DNA of 64,000 nt from Spirochaetales bacterium (GCA_024233935.1 JACKOY010000011.1:60679-124678); one strand, 5' to 3'. Shown: positions 1 through 9,804, counted from the stretch's first letter. Numbers and translations: made by a program. Notes: generated from the sequence alone by a model not told the origin.

Positions 1-3000
1 CGGTCGGCTATGTCCGCCAGAATGCGGCAGGCCTGATGCAACGCAAACTGCCCGTGGGCCCCAAGGTCCGCGCTATCGTCCGGAACCGGGACAGCTTCGA
101 CGGCAACGGGACCAACGGAGGCCCGACCACCCGCAGCAGATTCATTGCCATCGATCACTTTGACACGCCCGCCGGCGCCCCAGGCCTGGTACGCTTCGCG
201 GGCCTGGAAACGCTGAACGCGCGCCAGCTCATCAAATCCGCGTTCCTCGAGAAAATCGGCGAAGCGTTCGCTGATCAGGGCTTCGAGACCCGGATTGCCG
301 GCCCGCCTGGCAGCGCGACCCGCATCCCGAAATTGCACCATCGCTTCGTCCGCATCGCCCTGCAAACGCGCCCGCTGGGCCAGAATCAGATGATAGAAAT
401 GCTCGAAGTTGAGCGCACAGGAAGCCGACCAACTGGCCAGGTGGGCGGCATGAATTTCGATTTGTCTCAGAATGCGATTTCGACGTCCGGGGTTCTCCAG
501 GGCAGCGTCGCCAGAGGCCAGAACCCAGAGTGTGCGAAAGAGAACCTCATCCAGGGACGCCCGCGCGTGCTTCTCAACGACCGCATCCTCTAAGAAAGCG
601 ATAGCCTCGGAGTGACGACGGCCCAGGACTGCCGCGAAAGCACGATCGAGAAACCAGGTCGCCCGCGCGGCGGGACTGAGGTCGGCCGGAATTTCAGGCG
701 CAGCGTCGCTCTGGTTTTCGAGTTCCAGTACCAGGTGACGCAGGGAACGCCATAGAGCAATTCCGTCCCGGTCCGCGGTTCGCAAAACCGCAAGGTGCTG
801 CTGTTCAATGATTTCGCGAATGCGCACCAGGGACTCTCCCTGAACAAATCGCAAACGTATGCCAAAGTGATAGATCCGCGCAAGCAACGGCAGATTGCCG
901 GTGTCGCTGGCGTAACGCCGGGCCAGGTCTGCGTGCTCGTGAGACGTATGGTACGGGCGACTGAAGAAACTGATTCGCGAGGCGAAAAAGAACTGTGCAC
1001 GGCCCTTCAGATAGCGGTCCGGAGAATGATCCAGCAAACGAATCATCAGGCGGCCGAGTTCGTACGCCGACTTGTGCTCCTGTCGGTCAAGAGCAGAAAG
1101 CGCAATCGTTCCATAACAGAGAGCGCTGTAACGTGACTGCCCGCGTCGGAGCGAAAGACGCACGCCAATCAGGGCCAGCAATCGCAACCAATCCGGGTCC
1201 ACGGCCGACGCTGCAGGGATGGCGGCGTGGATAAGACGCATAATCGCCAGCAAACGCGGATCCTTCATCCGGGCCCCTTCGGCGGTTGCCTCAATCGCCC
1301 GACCGCGCATGGCGATCCGGGTACGCAATCCATGCCAGCGCAAGGCCAGGCGCAGAGAGGGGCGTCCCGGGCGCACGCCCACAAACTTCAGTCCGCGACG
1401 GAACACCCGCAGCGCTTCATCGGGCCGATTGTTGGCAAGCAATGCCTGCCCGCGACGCACGCAGGCATGAGCCCTTTCAACACGGTCATCGAGCTCGCCG
1501 AGCAGAGCCCGGAAAAGTTCGCGAGCGCGTTCGGTATTTCCAAGCAGTTCCTCGCTTTCGCAGGCCAGTTCATAAAGACCGCGTGTCAGATTGTGTTCGC
1601 GACCCCAGTTGCCGTCCGGTAAAAACTCAATGCCGGTCTCCAGGTAGTCCCGGGCCATGCCCGGGGCGGCCAGGTCCAGAGCGCGACGGGCGCCGGAAAG
1701 ACAGAGGCGGGCAAACTCCACCCTTTCGTCCGGAATCGTTATCTGCTCCCGGGCCGAAAGAAAATGGAACACGAGCTGAAAAAGGTGCTCCTCCCGATCG
1801 GGTTCCGCCGTCCCGGCCAGCAGCATGCGGCCTATCTCCAGATGTTGCGCGTCAATGTCTTCCCGGGCCAGCTGTTCCAGGGTCACACTTTGAAAGGCGC
1901 GATCGGCAAAACGAAACTGCAGGGGGCTCTTTCCTGTCAGCAAGCCCTTGAGCAACTCGGCGTTGTCGGTCAAAAACAACAGTCCCGAGTCCCCGAACGC
2001 ATGGATGAGTTTTGCGGCACTCAAACGCGCCAGAGCGCCGGCCAGGGCGACGGGGTCGAAGCCAGCGGCAAGCGCGAGGGAACGTGCATCAAACTCGAAG
2101 CCCAGAAGCGCCGCACAGGTCAGAACCTCCCTGTCCGGCGCGTCAAACGAGGCAATGGCGCGGCGCACGTGCGCCGGGAGTCCTACCGGCAGGTCCGGCG
2201 ATCGGACTTTATCAAAGCGCCACTGCAAATGGCGTGTGATACCGCGGCCCAAAAGCGTCGCCCTTTCGAGCTCTTCCAGCATCAGAGTCAACTGGAGCGC
2301 GTTTCCGTCGGCACGTTCGTTCAGCCAGAGAACGAGTTCCTCCGATTCTGAAGCGGAGTAAGCGAAGCGTTGCTGCACGTACTTTCGCAGCACATCTTCT
2401 GGAACAGGGAGCGCTTCAATAGAGAGAACATTCTGGTTCGCACGATCTTGCAGGGGCAGGACGACGTCTCCATCGGAACCCTCCTCGCAGAGTATTACTG
2501 CCACACCGCTCAAGAGTGGTTCCAGCAAGATGTCATCGAGCAGTCGGCGAGTGGATTCATCCAGGCGGCTGATGTCTTCAAAAACGAGCACGATCGGTCT
2601 GCGACCTTCCGCCAGTGCCCGGAATAAGAGTCGAACGACCTCAACGAATCGATTTGCCCGCTCGCGCGGAGGAAGGGCCGTTTGCAGCGATTGCGGGCCC
2701 AACAGCGATTCGAGCTCCGGCACCAGGTCAACGGCGACGGAGGCATGCGAACCAAGCAGCTGGCTGACGCGTCGCTTCCAGACCAGTCGCTCGTCGTTGC
2801 CGCACGACTGTATGGAATAGAATGCCTGCCGTAAAAAATCCAGAAACGGCCCGGCCGGGCCGGCCGATTCATTGCAGGCGGAACGCAGAAAAAGGCCGCG
2901 TTGACGGATCACATCCGGCACAATGGCGTGGGCGACCGCCAGAGCCCCCTGCCCGGCCCCGGCGCGGACCAGGACGGTCCGGACGGAACCAGTCGCGCAA

Positions 3001-3941
3001 TCGACAATAACCTCGCGCAGGGCCTGCACAAGATCGGCACGACCGGCCAGGCTCTTCAACTCGACCGGCGCTGGCGTAGTTGCCGACTGCAGAACCAACT
3101 GCCCAACCAGCCCTGAATCTTTGATTTGCTGAAGGCACTGCTGCAAATCAAGGGCGAGATCGCCCGCGTTCCAGTAGCGGTCGGCCGGATGCGGCGCCAG
3201 CAGGCGCGCCAGAAGCGTTTCCAGAGCCGCAGGAACTTCCGGTAGAATGGTCCGCGCCGCCGGCGCTCCCTTCAGCATCGCGGCCAGAAGCTCGACGGGC
3301 TCCTTCTGCCTGAAGGGCGCCTGTCCTGTGATCAGCTCGAAGGCCAGCAGACCAAAGGAATACAGGTCAGAGTAGTACCCAACCGGATCGGCAACACAAC
3401 CCAGTTCCTCAGGCGCCCTCGTGGTCCAGTCCGCCGGCAGGTTTGTCGGCTTGCAAACGGAAGCCGGGCTTCGGTCGCTCTGGCATGCGCGCCCGACGTG
3501 GGCCAGTTTCACTTTGCCATCCTCTGGCCTGACAAAAACCGCCGGGGCGGCCAGTTCCAGATGCAGATGACCCCGGCTATGCAGTTCGGCAAGCGCCCTG
3601 GCCGCCCCGGTAACGACCTCAAGCGTTCCCGACAGGCCCGGCGCGCTCTTCTTTCGGTAGTCTGGAAGCGGAATCCCACCGAAGTCCTCTATAATAAGGG
3701 CTATCTCCGCCCGACTACTTTCATAACCCAGAGGGCGCAGAGTGCGCTCCAGCTTCAAACGGGCTCCGGCTTCGTAGTAGCGCCGTAGCCGGATCGCAGT
3801 TCGGTAGTAGGCCTCGGGATCCGGTTGACTGAATCTAACGAGGACCGGTAGGCCATCCGGTTCACGAACAGCGCGGAACAGCGATTCGCCCTCGCCCTCA
3901 AATACCGATCCGGTTAGTTCGTATCCAGGCAGCTCTATCAC
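1..3941 (-). CDS. Giant pseudokinase / degenerate AAA-type signalling protein (partial, runs off left edge)
   Basis: An open minus-strand frame of about 1313 codons has no stop before the window edge; the C-terminus is outside. Its layout matches the Leptospira-type Ser/Thr kinase plus AAA_16 ATPase plus helical-repeat signalling proteins, which usually end in a phosphatase, cyclase or histidine kinase domain. The kinase fold covers residues 1-270. The catalytic loop reads HLELAAPA near 127-134, so the HRD Asp is Glu and the Mg-binding Asn is Ala. DFG is HVG (148-150) and the VAIK Lys is probably Arg36. The following NTPase domain has a P-loop of GAGQGAL without the Lys-Ser/Thr, although a Walker B-like strand (IVLVFEDIS) remains. 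The rest is alpha-helical TPR-like sequence. The GTG start is chosen because the same frame has a TAA 54 bases upstream and no ATG; the RBS is weak. It follows the spermidine-synthase-like gene by 57 bases, probably in one operon. Probably a regulatory scaffold without kinase activity. Confidence 0.85.
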   Translation of the reverse strand, partial: MIELPGYELTGSVFEGEGESLFRAVREPDGLPVLVRFSQPDPEAYYRTAIRLRRYYEAGARLKLERTLRPLGYESSRAEIALIIEDFGGIPLPDYRKKSAPGLSGTLEVVTGAARALAELHSRGHLHLELAAPAVFVRPEDGKVKLAHVGRACQSDRSPASVCKPTNLPADWTTRAPEELGCVADPVGYYSDLYSFGLLAFELITGQAPFRQKEPVELLAAMLKGAPAARTILPEVPAALETLLARLLAPHPADRYWNAGDLALDLQQCLQQIKDSGLVGQLVLQSATTPAPVELKSLAGRADLVQALREVIVDCATGSVRTVLVRAGAGQGALAVAHAIVPDVIRQRGLFLRSACNESAGPAGPFLDFLRQAFYSIQSCGNDERLVWKRRVSQLLGSHASVAVDLVPELESLLGPQSLQTALPPRERANRFVEVVRLLFRALAEGRRPIVLVFEDISRLDESTRRLLDDILLEPLLSGVAVILCEEGSDGDVVLPLQDRANQNVLSIEALPVPEDVLRKYVQQRFAYSASESEELVLWLNERADGNALQLTLMLEELERATLLGRGITRHLQWRFDKVRSPDLPVGLPAHVRRAIASFDAPDREVLTCAALLGFEFDARSLALAAGFDPVALAGALARLSAAKLIHAFGDSGLLFLTDNAELLKGLLTGKSPLQFRFADRAFQSVTLEQLAREDIDAQHLEIGRMLLAGTAEPDREEHLFQLVFHFLSAREQITIPDERVEFARLCLSGARRALDLAAPGMARDYLETGIEFLPDGNWGREHNLTRGLYELACESEELLGNTERARELFRALLGELDDRVERAHACVRRGQALLANNRPDEALRVFRRGLKFVGVRPGRPSLRLALRWHGLRTRIAMRGRAIEATAEGARMKDPRLLAIMRLIHAAIPAASAVDPDWLRLLALIGVRLSLRRGQSRYSALCYGTIALSALDRQEHKSAYELGRLMIRLLDHSPDRYLKGRAQFFFASRISFFSRPYHTSHEHADLARRYASDTGNLPLLARIYHFGIRLRFVQGESLVRIREIIEQQHLAVLRTADRDGIALWRSLRHLVLELENQSDAAPEIPADLSPAARATWFLDRAFAAVLGRRHSEAIAFLEDAVVEKHARASLDEVLFRTLWVLASGDAALENPGRRNRILRQIEIHAAHLASWSASCALNFEHFYHLILAQRARLQGDADEAMVQFRDAGRAARRAGNPGLEALISERFADFLEERGFDELARVQRFQAREAYQAWGAGGRVKVIDGNESAAGGRASVGPVAVEAVPVPDDSADLGAHGQFALHQACRILADIAD

Positions 3942-3998
3942 AGTACGGTCCGGGCGCAGATCCCCTGTTCTATCTTTCGAGCCGTGGCAGCGAGAATC

Positions 3999-4772
3999 TT
4001 AGGCCAGGGCAGGCGGAATTCCAGCGGGCGCGGCGCTCAATTCCCGGACCAGAAAATCGAAATCGAAGTCATAAGCCGGCTCGAGCTTTTTCGCCCGGGC
4101 AACCAGAAGCGGCTTCGTTGGCCAGCCTCTGACCCCGGAATGGATGACTACGAGATTGCCGGTGCGAGTCATCACCGATCGGAAGGAATCTCCGAACGCA
4201 GTTTTGAGTAAGCTACCGCCGGAGTTGTCGGCCTGCAATTGCCGAATCCAGAAGTTGGCGGTCAGCACCCCTCCCGGAACCAGTCCCTGATGAAGTCGAT
4301 GGTAAAAATCAGGATCTGCCGCCACGGGGGCAATGCCGTGCGCGCCAAAAACATCCGCTATTATAAGGTCGTAGGAAGCGCGATTGAACGGCTCCCCGAA
4401 AATGTGTTCCCGGGCATCCCGGACGAAGATCCGGAGACGTCGGCCTGCCGGTAATCCAAAGTACCTGTGCGCGACCGCAACTACGGCTTGCCGATTCTCC
4501 ACAACATCAACGGTGCAGTGGCGATTCATCAAGAAGAATCGTGCCAGGGTGCCGCCGCCCAGCCCCAGCAACAGGATCCGACGCGGCGCGGGATGGATGA
4601 GAAGGCCGGAGACAAGCCGACGCGCGCTCGCCAGATACGGTCTCCAGGGAAAGCGCAAATCTATAGCGGACTGCCTCGCGCCACTGTCGAACCGGAGTGA
4701 GCGAATCGGCGGCGCCTCGTCTACGAGGATTACGCCGTGCCCATCGGCAACTTTCCCGATACACCTGCTCAC
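3999..4772 (-). CDS. Spermidine/spermine synthase-like methyltransferase-fold protein
   Basis: A 257-residue Rossmann-fold protein. A glycine-rich nucleotide-binding motif, LLLGLGGGTLARFF, lies near residues 66-79, followed by the acidic VDVVENR strand that binds the ribose of AdoMet or decarboxylated AdoMet. A DVFGAHG segment near residues 140-146 resembles the spermidine-synthase-like branch. It lacks the clear catalytic Asp and the amine-pocket motifs of true SpeE, so polyamine synthesis cannot be claimed. Many such stand-alone proteins have unknown substrates. The GTG start has a good GGGAG site six bases upstream. It sits directly upstream of the giant pseudokinase and divergent from the CBS gene. 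Family assignment is confident; function is not. Confidence 0.75.
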   Translation of the reverse strand: MSRCIGKVADGHGVILVDEAPPIRSLRFDSGARQSAIDLRFPWRPYLASARRLVSGLLIHPAPRRILLLGLGGGTLARFFLMNRHCTVDVVENRQAVVAVAHRYFGLPAGRRLRIFVRDAREHIFGEPFNRASYDLIIADVFGAHGIAPVAADPDFYHRLHQGLVPGGVLTANFWIRQLQADNSGGSLLKTAFGDSFRSVMTRTGNLVVIHSGVRGWPTKPLLVARAKKLEPAYDFDFDFLVRELSAAPAGIPPALA

Positions 4773-4986
4773 AGGATCTCCCGCCGGCCGGGCGAAGCAT
4801 CGGGAAGCGCGGTCGGCTTACGGCCCCCAGCAAAGCGCACCAGCTGACGAAAGGCCAGCAGAAATCCAGGCAGTGACGAAAAAGGATTGAGTAACAACAG
4901 CAACGGATTGCCGAAAACGCGTCGCGATTTTCCAAATCCCGGAAGAAAAAGATTGAAAGCCTTCGCACAGGTTTCAAAGAAAATGC

Positions 4987-5565
4987 ATGACCTACCAGCC
5001 GCTCCACTCCCACCACCTATCCGGGGACGTGACTTATCATCGACCGGATCGCCCGGACAAGCTCGTCACTCTTGACGACCCGGCCGAGACCGTGATGACA
5101 GACCTCACGCGTGTTTCTGCAGTCACCATCGGGCCCCGCGATTCGATCGCGACGGCCAATCAAAAGATGTTCTTCCGCGGGATTCGCATGCTCCTGGTTG
5201 TAGATTCCCAGGAGAATATCGTCGGCTTGATAACAGCGACGGACATTTTGAGCGAAAAGCCTTTCAAACACCTACAGGTCTTCGGCGGGGTTCGAGATGA
5301 GATTCTGGTTAAGGACCTGATGACCCCTAGAGAGAGGATTGAAGTGCTGCCCATGGAAGAGGTCGCACATGCAAAGGTGGGACACCTGGTTGAAACACTT
5401 AAAGAGGCCAGACGACAACATGGGATCGTCGTCGAAAAGGACTCCCGCGGACAGCAGATTGTGCGCGGGCTCCTTTCCGCATCGGAGATTGCGCGACGTC
5501 TGGGTCAGGAAGTCCAAACCCGAGAAGTGGACTTGTCTTATGTCGCGCACAACATGACCCATTGA
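4987..5565 (+). CDS. CBS-domain pair protein
   Basis: A 192-residue soluble protein made almost entirely of two CBS repeats (about residues 35-90 and 105-175). CBS pairs (Bateman modules) bind adenine nucleotides or AdoMet and regulate a partner. Typical strings are visible: VMTDLTRVSAVTIGP, LLVVDSQENIVGLITATDIL and VKDLMTPRERIEVLP. No catalytic domain is fused, so it is a stand-alone sensor whose partner is unknown. The neighbouring divergent spermidine-synthase-like gene and pseudokinase are possible partners only by position. The 214-base divergent gap should hold promoters for both directions, but no clear -35/-10 pair was found. Confidence 0.85.
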   Translation: MTYQPLHSHHLSGDVTYHRPDRPDKLVTLDDPAETVMTDLTRVSAVTIGPRDSIATANQKMFFRGIRMLLVVDSQENIVGLITATDILSEKPFKHLQVFGGVRDEILVKDLMTPRERIEVLPMEEVAHAKVGHLVETLKEARRQHGIVVEKDSRGQQIVRGLLSASEIARRLGQEVQTREVDLSYVAHNMTH

Positions 5566-5601
5566 ATTCGGACTGCTGGCCGGGACTTCAGCGCGGGGGT
5601 G

Positions 5602-5865
5602 GCCGGGGCTTGTAAGTTCGCATGCTGTGCCCGGGCGAATCAGCCTGCCCGCCTTGTGATTCAGCCGCTCATGGAATTCGAGCAGCGCCGTGGAAAAGCG
5701 GATCTGCATCGACTTTCGGTCGTCACAGAGACGCAGCTGCAGAAGCTCAATAAAGAGCTGATTTGCAGAGACTCCGCAGGAACCGGCCAACACGTTTAGC
5801 TCCATGCAGCCGGTAAGATCCGCTCGAAGGTCCAGCCGCTCGCGCCGGCCCTCAGAAGCCGCCAA
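5602..5865 (-). pseudogene. Remnant of a DUF1564-like gene (C-terminal part)
   Basis: The minus-strand frame reads LRADLTGCMELNVLAGSCGV, then SANQLFIELLQL. This aligns residue for residue with the intact DUF1564-like protein at 41120-41716 (VRVPGELWTELRCLAGACGV, then TMSHMFVILIRL). Only the C-terminal half survives. The frame has a TAA four codons upstream of the TTG at 5865, and the region that should encode the N-terminus is now the start of the alpha/beta hydrolase on the other strand. The frame then runs without a stop antisense into the CBS gene, so its true end is lost. I read it as a decayed copy of a family common in Leptospira. The left boundary is approximate. Confidence 0.5.
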
Positions 5866-5911
5866 AACGATGCTTTACTAAAATGGAGGACTTCCGCAGC
5901 GTCGGCCCTGA

Positions 5912-6763
5912 ATGAAGCCCTGGTTGCTGCTCTCGACCCTGGCGCTCTTGCGTTGTTCGGCCTTCGATCTGGTCCTGAGTCGCGACGTACAGATCGAAAC
6001 AGACATCCCCTATTCGAGCCTGGACCAGACCGAGAAACATCGAATGGACCTGTTCAGACCGTCCGGATCGACCCGGGCGACGGTCCTTTTTATTCACGGT
6101 GGTTACTGGCGCAACCAGGACCGCCGTTACTTTCGACCTTTCACCGGACTCTACTCTAATGTTGGGCTGGCTCTGGCCAGGCGGGGCATAACAACGGCTG
6201 TCATGAGCTATCGGCTGGCGCCGGAGGCTTCGATCGAGGATCAATTGGCGGACATCCGGGCCGCCGCAAGGACAACCGCCCGGCTCGCCGGAGCCGAGTC
6301 GATATTTCTCATGGGGCATTCGGCCGGCGGCCATCTGGCGCTGTTGGCAATCGCAGACGCACGATTGCGCGCTGCCTTTCCCGTGCCCGTACACGGCGTG
6401 GTAGCCCTCTCGCCGATTCTTGATATTGACCATATGGCGCGCCATCAGACGGAAGAGTTCAATCGCGAGCTCACGGTCCCGCTCTTTGGAACCGGGGCCT
6501 CGGCGCGCGCGGACTTTTCGCCTGTAAGCCTTCTCGATAGCGGCGCGCCGCCCATTCTGGTGCTCGTCGGTGGAGAAGACTACGAGTATATTCAGGAACA
6601 GTGCGCGGAAGGCATACCGACGTTGCAGAGCCGCTCGCTCTCCATATCTTTCCGAACGATAGCGAACCTCGAACATGCCGACATGGTCCTGAAGATTGGA
6701 ACCGGCGGTGACCCGATTTCGCCGGTGGCCGGTGATTTCATTCTGGAAAATGCGCAGCACTAG
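5912..6763 (+). CDS. Alpha/beta hydrolase, HSL/carboxylesterase type
   Basis: A 283-residue hydrolase with a hydrophobic N-terminus (MKPWLLLSTLALLRC) that may be a lipoprotein signal with Cys15 as the lipidated residue. The oxyanion motif HGGYW is at residues 62-66 and the nucleophile elbow GHSAGGH places Ser137 as the catalytic serine. The acid is probably in the GGEDY segment and the histidine in LEHADM near the end. This is the layout of the hormone-sensitive-lipase/kynurenine-formamidase group of esterases. The substrate is unknown. Its 3' end overlaps the cyclase gene by 14 bases, indicating co-transcription. Confidence 0.85.
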   Translation: MKPWLLLSTLALLRCSAFDLVLSRDVQIETDIPYSSLDQTEKHRMDLFRPSGSTRATVLFIHGGYWRNQDRRYFRPFTGLYSNVGLALARRGITTAVMSYRLAPEASIEDQLADIRAAARTTARLAGAESIFLMGHSAGGHLALLAIADARLRAAFPVPVHGVVALSPILDIDHMARHQTEEFNRELTVPLFGTGASARADFSPVSLLDSGAPPILVLVGGEDYEYIQEQCAEGIPTLQSRSLSISFRTIANLEHADMVLKIGTGGDPISPVAGDFILENAQH

Positions 6764-8891
6764 ATCGATCCTTTTCGCCCTGGCCATTGGGCTGTTCGCC
6801 GGCCCGGTGCTCGCGCAACCGTATCAAATCCAGACCATCGAAAGCGGACAGATCACGACCCTGGATACCAACACCGGAGCGAATCACACCTGGTGGATAT
6901 CGACCTCAGAGGGACCCCCGCCCGGGCCCGCCGAGCCTCAGGAGGCCGACGAACCCGGCCCCGGCTGGAAGCCGGTCCAGGTGCCCGACAACCTGGTACC
7001 CGAACAGCTTCCCGAGGGTACGGAAACCGTTCGCTACCGCAAGGCGCTCTTTTTGCCGGCCGACTTCAGCGGAAGTCTGATGCTTCGCATCGGAGAGATC
7101 AGTGACCGCGATCGAACCTATGTAAACGGTACGCTGATTGGCGAAACCGGCGTCTGGGAGGCCGAACGGCCTCAGGCCTACGACCGACAGCGAATCTACA
7201 CCGTGCCGGCCGAAGTGCTGCGGCCCGGTCTGGTCAACATCATCGAAGTCGACGTGCGGGGATTCTTCCCAGCGGAACTGGGTATCTATCGGGACGAGAC
7301 ATCAATCGGCCGCTCTCGCGAAATGCTGCGCCAGTTCTATTTTGAGAACGGATTCCAGATCGCATCGATTGTCATCTACGGCACCGTCGCCACGTATTTT
7401 CTTTTATTCTATTTTGCCCGCATTCGAGAACGCCAGTACCTGTACTTCTCGCTGTTTCTGTTTGCGCTTCTCATCTACAGCTTTTTGCGAACGCAACTGA
7501 AATACGAACTCGACCTGGAGCTCTTTGAGACCAAGCGCTTTCAATATCTGGCGCTCTACTCGACCTTTCCTTCGTTCTACTATTTCGTGCGCTCGTTCTT
7601 CCGCGCTTCTGGAAGCAACCGCCCCTGGCCCCGTGCCGTTGACTTTGTGTTTCATCTGGGCGCGAATGGTGTTATGCTCTACGGCGCTGCCGTAATCCTG
7701 CTTACCGACGATGTCACGCTCTGGGACTGGACGAACAATCGCATCGTGCAGCCCAACTGGCTGGTTTATGTGGTGGGGTCGGCCTACATTATGGGCCGCG
7801 AAGCCATCAAAAAGAATCTCGACGGCATATTGATGTCGATCAGCGCCGCAATCCTGGTGATTGCGCTGGTCCTGGACATACTGGCGGGTTGGGCGCTAAT
7901 CAACGTGCCCAGTCTGAATACTTATGCCTCCAACTTCTTCGTGCTCAGCATGGCAATCATCCTGGCGAGTCAGTTTGTGCGGCTTTACCAGGCTACCGAA
8001 TCACTGAACCTTGAACTGGCGCGTTTTAACGCGGCCTCCCGCCGCTTCGTTCCCTTCGAATTCTTGCGCATTCTCGAAAAGGGCAGCATTTCGGATGTGG
8101 GCCTGGGAGACCAGGTTCAACGCGAGATGACGATTCTTTTTTCTGACATCCGTTCTTTTACAACGCTTTCAGAAGGTATGACACCCAAAGAAAATTTTGA
8201 CTTTATCAACTCTTATATGCGTCGCATGGCGCCTGTGGTTCAGGCCCACGGCGGCTTCATAGACAAGTTTATCGGCGACGCCATCATGGCGCTGTTTTCT
8301 GAAAGCTCGGACGATGCCGTCCGGGCCGCGATCGAGATGCAACGCACCGTGCGCGACTGGAACGTCGGTCGGTCCAAACACGGCCTGGGCGCGGTCGAAA
8401 CAGGTGTCGGCCTGCATCGCGGCAAACTCATGCTGGGAACCATCGGGACCGATGACCGCATGGACGGAACGGTGATCTCCGACGACGTAAATCTGGCTTC
8501 CCGCATTGAGGGGCTAACCCGCATCTACGGAGCGGCCGTGCTTCTGAGCGACGCCATCGTGGATTCGCTCCAGAGTCCCGGCGAATACGGCCTGCGCCAG
8601 CTCGATACCGTGCGCGTGAAAGGCAAACGCCAGTCCGTGCGCATCTTTGAAGTATTGCGGGCGCTACCAGAAGAAATGCTGGAAAAACGTCTGCTCGGGC
8701 TTGAGGATTTCTCGCGCGCTTCAAACCATTATCGAACCGGCGAGTTCCGTGAGGCGCAATTGCTTTTAAAAACTCTTATTAAGAACGATCCGGCCGATGG
8801 GGCAGCTCGCTTCCTGTACCGTCGCTGTCGCAAATTCATCCTGGAACCCCCGCCCCATTGGGACGGCATTAGCGTGCTTTCTAGCAAATAG
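6750..8891 (+). CDS. 7TM sensor adenylate/guanylate cyclase (class III)
   Basis: The ATG at 6750 is chosen because it begins a clean signal peptide (MRSTRSILFALAIGLFAGP, ending VLAQ). A longer in-frame start at 6696 would lie inside the hydrolase gene. The order is a periplasmic beta-rich domain of the 7TMR-DISM extracellular type (about 25-195), seven membrane helices (about 198-417), a linker, and a class III cyclase domain (about 450-640). Metal-binding aspartates are seen in ILFSDIRSF (about 459) and FIGDAIMALF (about 510), and the DDVNLASR motif is near 578. The Lys in DKFIGD and Asp before VNLASR fit ATP rather than GTP as substrate. The product would be cAMP in response to an external or membrane cue. 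This architecture is plentiful in Leptospira. Confidence 0.93.
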   Translation: MRSTRSILFALAIGLFAGPVLAQPYQIQTIESGQITTLDTNTGANHTWWISTSEGPPPGPAEPQEADEPGPGWKPVQVPDNLVPEQLPEGTETVRYRKALFLPADFSGSLMLRIGEISDRDRTYVNGTLIGETGVWEAERPQAYDRQRIYTVPAEVLRPGLVNIIEVDVRGFFPAELGIYRDETSIGRSREMLRQFYFENGFQIASIVIYGTVATYFLLFYFARIRERQYLYFSLFLFALLIYSFLRTQLKYELDLELFETKRFQYLALYSTFPSFYYFVRSFFRASGSNRPWPRAVDFVFHLGANGVMLYGAAVILLTDDVTLWDWTNNRIVQPNWLVYVVGSAYIMGREAIKKNLDGILMSISAAILVIALVLDILAGWALINVPSLNTYASNFFVLSMAIILASQFVRLYQATESLNLELARFNAASRRFVPFEFLRILEKGSISDVGLGDQVQREMTILFSDIRSFTTLSEGMTPKENFDFINSYMRRMAPVVQAHGGFIDKFIGDAIMALFSESSDDAVRAAIEMQRTVRDWNVGRSKHGLGAVETGVGLHRGKLMLGTIGTDDRMDGTVISDDVNLASRIEGLTRIYGAAVLLSDAIVDSLQSPGEYGLRQLDTVRVKGKRQSVRIFEVLRALPEEMLEKRLLGLEDFSRASNHYRTGEFREAQLLLKTLIKNDPADGAARFLYRRCRKFILEPPPHWDGISVLSSK

Positions 8892-9041
8892 AGTCCGTAC
8901 GGTTGCCCCCACAATTCGCGCCGAAGATGGCGGGGCCCGCCGACCTTGAGCCGAATCCCCGGTCCAGTTCCCCCGGGAAACACCGAACCGATCCCCGTCG
9001 GCCTGCCGCGCTTCGCAAGACAATTGGGTTGGCCGGATTGA

Positions 9042-9719
9042 ATGAGCACTGTCGGCTTGCCGATGGTACGAATGCACGGTATGAATTCGGATCCTTTCGC
9101 ACGGCCGGGCGTGCTTGCTATCTTTCGCGGTTTCCAGCCCGCCGAGGTCGGTGACGTGGCCCGCCTGGCCTGCGAGGCCGGTTTTCGTCACATAGAAGTC
9201 GCCCTGAATACGCCCGAAGCCCGGGAATGCCTGGAAGCGCTGCTGGCAATGCGGCCCGAACTGCCGCCCGATCTGCAGCTGGGAGCCGGAACGGTCCGCT
9301 CGCATACCGATCTGGACCTGGCAATCAGTCTGGGCCTGGACTTCTGCCTTTCGCCCGGTTTGAATCCCGAGTTGCTGGCTCGTGCCCGACAACAGGGACT
9401 GTGTTTCGTGCCCGGGATCCTGACCCCTGGCGAAGCGGATCGCGCCCTGCTGGCCGGGGCCGCCCTGGTAAAACTCTTTCCAGCCTCCCTGCATGGACCG
9501 ACCTACATTCGAATGCTTAAAGAACCCATGCAGGAGTTGCGTGTCCTCGTCTCCGGGGGCGTTCGCGCGGAGAACGCGAGGCTCTTTTTGGAAGCCGGCG
9601 CGGACTTTCTGGCCGTAGGAGGCTCCTTGTTCGATCCGCGGCGCTTTCGCACAGTCGATCGCGCTGAAATCAGGCGGGCAGCACGGGACCTTATGACCCG
9701 GGTGTTTCCAAACGCGTAG
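9042..9719 (+). CDS. eda: KDPG/KHG aldolase
   Basis: A 225-residue class I aldolase that cleaves 2-keto-3-deoxy-6-phosphogluconate to pyruvate and glyceraldehyde 3-phosphate (Entner-Doudoroff pathway) and can also act on 4-hydroxy-2-oxoglutarate. The family landmarks are all present: AIFRG with Arg29, IEVALNTP with the general base Glu52, GAGTV with Thr84, the Schiff-base Lys144 in ALVKLFPAS, and the phosphate-binding VSGGV and VGGSLF near the end. Normal length is about 210 residues, so the true start may be one of the internal ATGs at 9063, 9072 or 9081. No Edd or glucose-6-phosphate dehydrogenase gene is nearby. Confidence 0.9.
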   Translation: MSTVGLPMVRMHGMNSDPFARPGVLAIFRGFQPAEVGDVARLACEAGFRHIEVALNTPEARECLEALLAMRPELPPDLQLGAGTVRSHTDLDLAISLGLDFCLSPGLNPELLARARQQGLCFVPGILTPGEADRALLAGAALVKLFPASLHGPTYIRMLKEPMQELRVLVSGGVRAENARLFLEAGADFLAVGGSLFDPRRFRTVDRAEIRRAARDLMTRVFPNA

Positions 9720-9804
9720 CTTTGTAAGTCTCGTTACCAGCAGTTTCCACAGATTAAAGCACCAAACCGGGCGCAATTCACAAAAATGCCTTGAGATATG
9801 TCCG

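Noticed and set aside
5852..6787. 311-codon minus-strand open frame
   Set aside because: It is fully antisense to the alpha/beta hydrolase, which has clear motifs; the composition (Arg/Gln-rich) is that of a shadow frame.
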